Source: Mesorhizobium_B sp963522145 (GTDB lineage Bacteria; Pseudomonadota; Alphaproteobacteria; Rhizobiales; Rhizobiaceae). From it: 64,000 nucleotides of DNA. Under the pieces are notes generated by a model. That model was not told the origin of the DNA and did no database searches. It saw only the letters and a program-made list of their open reading frames with translations. The stretch is from contig CAUQXI010000007.1 of the NCBI GenBank assembly GCA_963522145.1, forward strand, positions 62,001-126,000, in the 5' to 3' direction. Positions 57,866-64,000 of the stretch are shown piece by piece (position 1 is the first letter of the stretch; each line of letters starts with the position of its first letter). A program made the translations under genes and the position numbers.

Positions 57866-58677
57866 AACCGGTGGATCTGCATGCCGCCGCCGATATGGAA
57901 GATATCGCCGGTGCTGAAGGGGATCATTCCGGCCGCGAGCGCCGCGACCGCCCGGGCGATCTCTTCGGGCTCGCCCCAGCGCCGGATCGGGGAAACCTGT
58001 CCGGCTTCCACCCGAGGCGAGTACTTCTCGAAGACTTCCGCCGTCATGTCGGTGCGGATCAAACCGGGCCTGATCTCATGGACGCGGATGTTGTTCTCGG
58101 CGAGCCGGACGGCGAATTGCTGAACCGCCATGGAAAGCCCGGCCTTCGAGATTCCATATGGGCCTTTTTCCGGCGACACCAGGCTCGCATTGGCCGAGGT
58201 GATGGTCACGATCGAACGTTCGGCCTCGGAGGCGCGCGTCACCATTCGCCTTGCCACGGCCTGCGTCAGAAAGAATGTGCCACGCAGATTGACCGCGATG
58301 AGCCGGTCGAAATCCTCTTCCGAAACGTCGAGCAGGTCGCCGCGCACCGGCACCTGGATCCCGGCATTGTTGACGAGGCAAGTCAGAACACCGAGATCGT
58401 CCTCGATGCCCGACACAAAGGCGTCGTTGTCGTCGGTGTTGGAAACATCGCGCCGATAATAACGGCCTTTGCGGCCCGCTGCCTCGACCTCAGCCAAGGT
58501 GTCGCGCGCACCTTCGGCCTCCACGAGGTCGGAAACGGCGATGTCGAACCCGACCTCGGCGAGTGCCCGGCAGATCGCACGGCCGATGCCGCGCCGGCCG
58601 CCAGTGACAAGCGCGGTTCCGCGAGAAACGGCGTGCCCGAGTGTACCCTGCGCTGCGTCGATGGCCGTCTGCAGCAT
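57862..58677 (-). CDS. SDR family NAD(P)-dependent oxidoreductase
   Basis: A 271-residue 3-oxoacyl-ACP reductase-like short-chain dehydrogenase. TGGRRGIGRAI is at about 25-35, NNAGIQVP near 105, the catalytic serine in IVTITSANASLV near 154 and YGISK at about 172-176. These enzymes interconvert hydroxyl and keto groups. The start shares one base with the CoA-transferase stop and the end overlaps the HAD start, so the three are translationally coupled. Confidence 0.9.
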   Translation of the reverse strand: MLQTAIDAAQGTLGHAVSRGTALVTGGRRGIGRAICRALAEVGFDIAVSDLVEAEGARDTLAEVEAAGRKGRYYRRDVSNTDDNDAFVSGIEDDLGVLTCLVNNAGIQVPVRGDLLDVSEEDFDRLIAVNLRGTFFLTQAVARRMVTRASEAERSIVTITSANASLVSPEKGPYGISKAGLSMAVQQFAVRLAENNIRVHEIRPGLIRTDMTAEVFEKYSPRVEAGQVSPIRRWGEPEEIARAVAALAAGMIPFSTGDIFHIGGGMQIHRL

Positions 58678-59891
58678 CAGGACGCCTTTCTTCGCGCTGC
58701 TTCTCCATCAAAGACCGCGACCGCGCGAGCCGCCGCGAGACGCTCGATCTCCGCTGGCTCATAGCCCAATTCGCCCATGATCTCGCGCGTATGCTCACCG
58801 ATCTCGAGCGCCAGCACGCGAAGGTCGGGCACCGCGCCGTCATAGCGGTTGGGATGGTTCACGAGCACCATCGGATGCCCGCGAACGGTGATGCGGCGGA
58901 ACACTTCGGAGTGCTGAAGCTGCGGGTCGGATAGAAGGTCGTCATAGTAATTGAGCGGAGCCCACCAGATGCTGTGCGCGTCGAAGCGACGGGCGAGTTC
59001 CTCCCTGGAAAAGCGCGCAGTCGCTTCCCTCAGGCGGCGGGCATATTCGTCGCGCCCCCTGTAGCGGTCGGCCCCAGCGATCTCTCGCAGGGGCTCGCTT
59101 TCCAGCGCTTCGGCGATGTCCTTGGGATCGGAAAGCGAAACGATCACGTGACCGTCGCTTGCGGGGTAAACGCCGTAGGGCGCGGCATGGAACCAGGTCG
59201 CCAGATTGCGCTCGCGGTCGAGCACGTCGCGCGTCATGCCGCCCGCGAAGAAGTTGACCAGCGCTTCCCCCTGCAGATCGATGCCCGCATTGAGCAGGCT
59301 TGCCTCGACGCGGGTGCCGACCCCTTCCCTCATGCGGCGGATCAAGGCGCCCAGAATTCCCATCGCGAGCAGCGCACCGCCGTGCTGGTCGATGATCGCG
59401 GCGCCCGTTGCAGTCGGCCCGCCTTCAGGCGTGCCCGTCACGCTGATCAGACCGGAACGCGCCTGCATCAAAAGGTCTTGGCCGGGCTTCTGCGCCATCG
59501 GCCCGGTCGAGCCGAAGCCGGAAGCGGATGCGAAGATCAGGTCCGGATTGATCTCCCTGAGTTCATTCTCGCCGAAGCCGAGTTTGGCAAAGACGCCGGG
59601 GCGGAAATTCTCCATCACCACATCCGCACCCTTGATCAGGCGGCGCGCCACTTCCTTGCCCTCGGTGCTTTTGAGGTCGATGCCGATCGATCGCTTGTTG
59701 CGATTGGCGCAGAGATAAAAGCCGCTGACGCCGTCCACGTAAACATCGGCGCCCGACCAGCGACGCTCGTAAGCGCCATCGACAGGCTCGACCTTGATCA
59801 CGTCGGCGCCCATGTCCGCCAGATACTGCGCCCCCGCCGGCCCCTGAAGGAAATGGCAGAAGCTGACGATGCGAATCCCGTTAAGCAGCAT
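58677..59891 (-). CDS. CaiB/BaiF family CoA-transferase
   Basis: A 404-residue class III CoA-transferase. N-terminal GIRIVSFCHFLQGPAGAQYLADMGADVIKVEPVDG, NRNKRSIGIDLKSTEGKEVARRL, VVMENFRPGVFAKLGFGENELREINPDLIFASASGFGSTGP and the catalytic-aspartate segment GAAIIDQHGGALLAMGILGAL near 170 are all present. It moves CoA between carboxylates, activating the substrate for further degradation. It heads the minus-strand operon, divergent from the flavoprotein gene across a spacer with a LacI-type operator. Confidence 0.93.
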   Translation of the reverse strand: MLLNGIRIVSFCHFLQGPAGAQYLADMGADVIKVEPVDGAYERRWSGADVYVDGVSGFYLCANRNKRSIGIDLKSTEGKEVARRLIKGADVVMENFRPGVFAKLGFGENELREINPDLIFASASGFGSTGPMAQKPGQDLLMQARSGLISVTGTPEGGPTATGAAIIDQHGGALLAMGILGALIRRMREGVGTRVEASLLNAGIDLQGEALVNFFAGGMTRDVLDRERNLATWFHAAPYGVYPASDGHVIVSLSDPKDIAEALESEPLREIAGADRYRGRDEYARRLREATARFSREELARRFDAHSIWWAPLNYYDDLLSDPQLQHSEVFRRITVRGHPMVLVNHPNRYDGAVPDLRVLALEIGEHTREIMGELGYEPAEIERLAAARAVAVFDGEAARRKAS

Positions 59892-60060
59892 ATTCGCTCC
59901 ACGACGCCGCCGCTCGTGAGAACGGCAGTCAAAAGGCTTGCAGCTTGGCTTTCTGAACTTTCCCGAAAGCTGTCAACAAAGGCTGGTAGGAAGGGCTTGC
60001 CCCCTCTTCTCGACCTCGACTGCCCGATTGCGCCAGTCACTTTCGGTCGCTAAACATTTC

Positions 60061-60074
60061 TGAAAGCGCTTTCA
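60061..60074. promoter_or_regulatory. LacI-family operator
   Basis: TGAAAGCGCTTTCA is a perfect 14-bp palindrome with the central CG typical of LacI/GalR sites. It lies in the 244-base divergent spacer between the CoA-transferase (start 59891) and flavoprotein (start 60136) genes. A second, imperfect repeat CTTTC-CC-GAAAG sits at 59958-59969. Confidence 0.85.
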
Positions 60075-60135
60075 TAGTCAACTGATTGCGGTGCTATGGC
60101 ATCCGGCATTGGCTCAAGAACATGGGTGGCGGCGA

Positions 60136-61854
60136 ATGACGGTGGATTTTCACGAAATCAGAACCGATGTGCTGATCGTGGGCAGCGGAGGCGCGGCACT
60201 TCGTGCCGCCCTTGATGCCGAGGCCGCGGGAGCGGAGGTGACGGTCGTCATCAAGGGCGAATTCCGCCGCAGCGGCGCAACCTTCCACAGCGTAGCCGAG
60301 GTCGGCGCCTTCAACGTGCCCGACGGCGCCGGTGATGCGAGCGACAGCGCGGACGTCTTCCTCGCCGATATCCTCAAGGCAGGTCAGGAGATGTCCGACC
60401 CGCGCCTGAGCGAGATCCTTGCGCGAGAGGCGGAAGATGCGCTCCACTATCTGGAAGATTACGGCGTCTTCTTCGAGCGCGAGAACGACCGCTATCTCAC
60501 CTTCCAGGCCTGCTTTTCCTCACGGCCCCGATCGCATGTGATCAAGGATCACTTCAAGCCGATCGTGAAAGCGCTCGGCACCGAGGCGACGCGGCGCGGC
60601 ATCAAGGCGAACGACCGCCTGATGATCGTGAACCTGATCGTGCGGAATGGCAAATGCCTGGGCGCCTATGCGATCGATGCGGACGGCAAGCCCGTCATCA
60701 TCCGCGCGAAGTCCACCGTTCTGACCACGGGCGGGGCGAGCCAGCTCTTCGCCACCAACCTCTACCCTTCCGACATCACCGGCGACGGCTATGCGATGGC
60801 GCATCGCGCCGGCGCCCACCTCGTGAACATGGAGTTCATGCAGGCGGGTGTCAGCATCATCAAGCCCTTCGTCAATCTGTTCGGCAACTATCTCTGGGAT
60901 GCGCGGCCGAACCTTTCCGATCGGAACGGGGTGCCTTTCGTCGAGGACTACCTGCCCGAGGGGCTGACGCTCGATGCTGTGATCCACGAGAAGCAGCGGC
61001 ATTTCCCGTTCAGCTCGAGCGACATCTCGCGCTATATCGAGATCAGCATCCAGAAAGCGATCAATGACGGGCGCGGCACGGATGAGGGCGGCGTTTATCT
61101 CGACTTCATCGGCTGCGACTTCGACCGCATCCTCGCCGACAAGAGCCGCTCCATCGCCCGCATGTGGCCGCTGACCTATGACTGGTACAAGGCGCGCGGC
61201 ACCGACCTTTACACCGACAAGGTGCAGATCACCTGCTCGGCCCATGCGATCAATGGCGGCCTGCGGATCGACGAGCATGCGCAGTCGAACATTCGCGGGC
61301 TGTTCGCGGCGGGCGAAGTGGCAGCCGGCCCCCACGGGGCGGACCGGCTCGGCGGCAACATGTCGGTAACCTGCCAGGTGTTCGGCGCGCGCGCGGGTCG
61401 CGCGGCGGCCCGGCGGGCGGCCACGCTGGAACACCCGGCGATTCCCGATCTCTACGAGGAGCAGGCGCGCTATATGAGCCGCTTCGACGGTGGAGGCGAC
61501 GAGGATCTCGGCACGCTGCGGCGCGCGCTTCAGGCAGAAGCCAATCGTCACCTGCTGATCCTGCGCGACGAGGCGGGACTGAAGGCGCTGCTTGCCGAGT
61601 GCGCCTCGCTCCGCGAGCGACTTCTGCGGAATGCCCGCATCGACGCGCCGGAGGACCGGGTCGCCGCTGTCGAACTCGACAACCTCATCACGGTTGGCGA
61701 GCTGATGGCAGTTGCCGCGCTCAACCGCCGCGAAAGCCGCGGCAGCCACTACCGCGAGGATGCACCCGCGCCTAAAACCTCGCTCGACCACAACATCGTG
61801 CTCGATCGAACACGCGCGGAAGGCTTCTTTCGCGCCCGCCTCGGCGAGCTTTAA
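60136..61854 (+). CDS. FAD-binding protein, fumarate reductase/succinate dehydrogenase flavoprotein-like
   Basis: A 572-residue flavoprotein of the succinate dehydrogenase/fumarate reductase/aspartate oxidase superfamily. FAD motif VLIVGSGGAALRAALDAEAAGAEVTVVIKG is near 14-43, with HSVAEVGAFN and the second FAD block ITCSAHAINGGLRIDEHAQSNIRGLFAAGEVAAGPHGADRLGGNMSVTCQVFGARAG near 360-415. It probably oxidises or reduces a C-C bond in the catabolic pathway. No iron-sulfur or membrane subunit is nearby. ATG 60136 follows GGTGGCGGCGA. An upstream ATG at 60091 lies within the operator region. Confidence 0.9.
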   Translation: MTVDFHEIRTDVLIVGSGGAALRAALDAEAAGAEVTVVIKGEFRRSGATFHSVAEVGAFNVPDGAGDASDSADVFLADILKAGQEMSDPRLSEILAREAEDALHYLEDYGVFFERENDRYLTFQACFSSRPRSHVIKDHFKPIVKALGTEATRRGIKANDRLMIVNLIVRNGKCLGAYAIDADGKPVIIRAKSTVLTTGGASQLFATNLYPSDITGDGYAMAHRAGAHLVNMEFMQAGVSIIKPFVNLFGNYLWDARPNLSDRNGVPFVEDYLPEGLTLDAVIHEKQRHFPFSSSDISRYIEISIQKAINDGRGTDEGGVYLDFIGCDFDRILADKSRSIARMWPLTYDWYKARGTDLYTDKVQITCSAHAINGGLRIDEHAQSNIRGLFAAGEVAAGPHGADRLGGNMSVTCQVFGARAGRAAARRAATLEHPAIPDLYEEQARYMSRFDGGGDEDLGTLRRALQAEANRHLLILRDEAGLKALLAECASLRERLLRNARIDAPEDRVAAVELDNLITVGELMAVAALNRRESRGSHYREDAPAPKTSLDHNIVLDRTRAEGFFRARLGEL

Positions 61855-61861
61855 CCAGGTC

Positions 61862-61893
61862 GTTCCAGGCGGTCCGTTAGAATCGCCTGGAAC
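61862..61893. terminator. 10-bp stem-loop between convergent genes
   Basis: Arms GTTCCAGGCG (61862-61871) and CGCCTGGAAC (61884-61893) are perfect, with a 12-base loop, between the convergent stops at 61854 and 61903. No T-tract follows. Confidence 0.55.
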
Positions 61894-61902
61894 CGGAACA
61901 CG

Positions 61903-63408
61903 TCAGCCGACGTGGGTATGCGGCTCCGCCGCGCGCTCGGCGTAATAATGCGTGCGCTTGCCGAGGCGCGCCACCACCGTCTTCATGTTGGTGAACTCGT
62001 CCAGTCCTGCCTGGCCCATCTCGCGGCCGAAGCCCGACGCCTTGTAGCCGCCGAACGGCATTTGCGGGCCGCCGTCGATGGTGGTGTTGATCCACACCGT
62101 GCCGCTGCGCAGGCGCGGCGCCACCTGATGCGCGGTATCGAAGTTCTTGGTCCAGATCGTGTTGGCCAGGCCGTAGATCGTGTCATTGGCCATCTCGACC
62201 GCCTCCTCCGTGGTCTTGAAGCGGCTGATCGAAAGCACAGGCCCGAAAATCTCCTCGCGGAAGATCGTCATATCGCGCGCGACATGGTCGAACACCGTGG
62301 GCTGGACGAAGAGGGCGCCATCCGAATTGTCGGCATCGCCGCCGGCCATGAGGGTCGCGCCCTCGGCCTTGCCCTTCTCAAGGTAGGAACGCACCTTGTC
62401 GAAATGGTTGGGGCTGATCATCGCGCCGACATCCGAATCATCTGCATGGATGTCGCCCAGCTTGAGCGCCTTCGCGCGCGCAGCGAGCTTTTCCACGAAC
62501 GCATCCGCGATTTTCTCGTCCACCAGAAGGCGGGTGGCGGAGCAGCAGCATTCGCCGGAATTGAAGAAGATGCCGAACATCGAGCCGTCGATCGCATCGT
62601 CGAGATCGGCATCGGCGAAGACGATATTGGCGGATTTTCCCCCGAGCTCGACAGACACGCGCTTGAGCGTTTCCGCCGAATTGGCGACGATGCGGCGGCC
62701 GACCGCCGTCGAGCCGGTGAAGGACACGAAGTCCACATCCGGGCTCTTGACGAGCGCCTCGCCGACCGGGTCGCCATAGCCGGTCACCACCGAAAGAACG
62801 CCGTCGGGAATGCCGGCCTGTGCGCCGAGCCGCGCCAGTTCGAGCGCCGTACCGGAAGTGAATTCCGATGGCTTGACGACAACGGTGCAGCCCGCGGCAA
62901 GCGCAAACGGCACCTTCTGCGCGAAGATGATGGCCGGGAAGTTCCAGGGAATGATCATGCCGACCACACCGACAGGCTCGCGATGGATCCACGCCGTCTT
63001 GTCGGGGCCGAGATTGGTATAGGTCTCGCCATGGACCTGCATGGCAAGGCCCGCTGCGAAATGGGTGAGTTCGATCACGCCGTCCAGATCGCCGCGCGCC
63101 ATGCGGATCGGCTTGCCGACCTCGTCCACCTCGATCCGGGCGAGCCGCTCCTTGTCCTCGGCGATCAGATCGGCCCAGCGGCGCAGCACGGCGGCGCGCT
63201 CCATGCCGGTCATGTTCGGCCAGGGGCCTTTGTCGAAGGCTTCGCGCGCCACGCTGATGGCGGACGCGACATCGGCCGTCGTTCCCTTCGCGAAACGGGC
63301 CACGAGCCGGCCCGAGCCGGGCGACACGCGCTCGATCAGTTCGCTCGACTGGCCGGAATGGTTGGCGATCTCATGCGCGTAATCACGCACGGTGGAAACA
63401 TAGTTCAT
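61903..63408 (-). CDS. Aldehyde dehydrogenase family protein
   Basis: A 501-residue NAD(P)-dependent aldehyde dehydrogenase. Cofactor loop PWNFPAIIFAQKVPFALAAGCTVVVKPSE is near 157, FTGSTAVGRRI near 235, catalytic glutamate in VSVELGGKSANIVF near 263, catalytic cysteine in FFNSGECCCSATRLL near 297, and EEIFGPVLSISRF near 393. It is similar to betaine/phenylacetaldehyde-type enzymes. Next to the GMC oxidoreductase it suggests alcohol to aldehyde to acid oxidation, as in choline or aryl alcohol use. The exact substrate is unknown. Confidence 0.93.
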   Translation of the reverse strand: MNYVSTVRDYAHEIANHSGQSSELIERVSPGSGRLVARFAKGTTADVASAISVAREAFDKGPWPNMTGMERAAVLRRWADLIAEDKERLARIEVDEVGKPIRMARGDLDGVIELTHFAAGLAMQVHGETYTNLGPDKTAWIHREPVGVVGMIIPWNFPAIIFAQKVPFALAAGCTVVVKPSEFTSGTALELARLGAQAGIPDGVLSVVTGYGDPVGEALVKSPDVDFVSFTGSTAVGRRIVANSAETLKRVSVELGGKSANIVFADADLDDAIDGSMFGIFFNSGECCCSATRLLVDEKIADAFVEKLAARAKALKLGDIHADDSDVGAMISPNHFDKVRSYLEKGKAEGATLMAGGDADNSDGALFVQPTVFDHVARDMTIFREEIFGPVLSISRFKTTEEAVEMANDTIYGLANTIWTKNFDTAHQVAPRLRSGTVWINTTIDGGPQMPFGGYKASGFGREMGQAGLDEFTNMKTVVARLGKRTHYYAERAAEPHTHVG

Positions 63409-63479
63409 CGCTCAAAATCCTCTTTGTTGCGTGGCCTTGATCTCAAGGACAGGCCCGCTCCTGAAATGAAGCTCGATGC

Positions 63480-64000
63480 TCAGCTTGCATGAGCGAGTTG
63501 CGCGTTTTCCGCCGTCATGCCCGCACGGTTGCCGCGCAGAAAATCCGACGCCCGCTCGCCGATCATGATGCTCGGCGCGTTGGTGTTGCCGGACACAAGG
63601 CGAGGCATGATGGAAGAATCCGCCACGCGCAGGCCGTCCACGCCGCGAACGCGAAGTTGCGGATCGACCACCGCCATCTCGTCCTGTCCCATCTTGCAGG
63701 TGCCAACGGGATGGTAGCCCGACCGCGCAATTTTGCGGACAAACGCCTCGTATTCAGCGCGCGTCCGCACCTTCGATCCGGGCACGAACTCGTTGGAAAC
63801 GAACTTCGCCATGGAAGGCTGGGCCATGATCTCCTGTCCCACCTTCACGCAGTCGATCGTGCGCTCGACATCAAAGGGATCGCCCAAGAAATTCGGATCG
63901 ATCGAGGGCGCCACCCGCGGATCGGCGCTTCGGAGCGTCACCGCTCCCCTCGCGCGCGGATGCATGAAGTAGCCGTTGAGCGTGCAGCCGTTGCCCGTGA
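63480..64000 (-). CDS. GMC family oxidoreductase, C-terminal part (5' end outside window)
   Basis: The last 170 or so residues of a glucose-methanol-choline oxidoreductase. The catalytic histidine is in GYHPVGTCKMGQDEMAVVDPQLRVRGVDGLRVADSSIMP, and NTNAPSIMIGERASDFL closes the FAD domain. The frame stays open upstream to the window edge (GCTLNGYFMHPRARGAV). It precedes the aldehyde dehydrogenase gene by 71 bases on the same strand and probably supplies its aldehyde. Choline dehydrogenase is one possible identity but cannot be decided from this part. Confidence 0.92.
   Translation of the reverse strand, partial: TGNGCTLNGYFMHPRARGAVTLRSADPRVAPSIDPNFLGDPFDVERTIDCVKVGQEIMAQPSMAKFVSNEFVPGSKVRTRAEYEAFVRKIARSGYHPVGTCKMGQDEMAVVDPQLRVRGVDGLRVADSSIMPRLVSGNTNAPSIMIGERASDFLRGNRAGMTAENAQLAHAS

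Noticed and set aside
1..64000. tRNA, rRNA, insertion sequences, prophage or attachment sites
   Set aside because: No tRNA-like arms, rRNA signatures, transposase or integrase motifs, or terminal repeats were seen on reading both strands.

Overview
This is a GC-rich, gene-dense stretch of a bacterial chromosome or large replicon. The gene families present (DUF2934, Tim44-like protein, a RhaD-type bifunctional aldolase/dehydrogenase, LivFGHM- and ribose-type ABC systems, CoxDE-like proteins, a form IV RuBisCO-like protein, Zur rather than Fur-type zinc control) fit an alphaproteobacterium of the Hyphomicrobiales/Rhizobiales, probably a metabolically versatile soil or rhizosphere organism. I cannot name the genus from sequence alone. 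I see no rRNA, tRNA, CRISPR array, transposase or phage gene. About 55 protein genes are supported.

Layout. 1-6.1 kb: housekeeping and hypothetical genes (histidine phosphatase, Tim44-like membrane protein, DUF2934, a 59-residue orphan, an FAD/NAD(P)-binding protein, DUF72, an SH3 protein). 6.1-27.8 kb: one very long minus-strand catabolic array. In transcription order it holds a periplasmic binding protein, an AraC regulator, two permeases, two ATPases (the second fused to a Tm-1-like/UPF0261 domain), a Tm-1-type TIM-barrel protein, a giant hendecad-repeat SPFH (flotillin-like) protein, two CoxG-like SRPBCC proteins, a complete xanthine-dehydrogenase-type molybdenum hydroxylase whose large subunit is split into two frames, a MoxR ATPase, a CoxE-like VWA protein, an amidohydrolase, an SMP-30 lactonase that reads in frame into a cysteine-hydrolase-like domain, and a 3-hydroxyisobutyrate-dehydrogenase-like enzyme. 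It looks like import, hydroxylation and ring or lactone opening of one unidentified substrate.

28-32.4 kb: an SDR, a hybrid histidine kinase and a trypsin/PDZ-like protein that has lost its catalytic triad. 32.5-45 kb: a sugar-phosphate salvage locus. It has a SorC regulator, a bifunctional class II aldolase/dehydrogenase, a ribose-type ABC importer, and a divergent tightly coupled operon mtnK-mtnA-transketolase N-transketolase C-RuBisCO-like protein. A perfect 11-bp inverted repeat sits between the divergent operons. I read this as import and breakdown of 5-methylthioribose or 5-deoxyribose with two possible exits, aldol cleavage and RLP/transketolase.

45-48.3 kb: znuABC and zur with Zur-like operators. 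48.3-50.5 kb: alkylation repair (alkB, ada). 50.5-54.5 kb: CYTH/CHAD protein and a secreted phytase-esterase-like protein. 54.8-64 kb: a LacI-regulated catabolic cluster (DapA-like lyase, HAD phosphatase, SDR, CoA-transferase, flavoprotein, aldehyde dehydrogenase, GMC oxidoreductase cut by the window end) with a perfect LacI-type operator.
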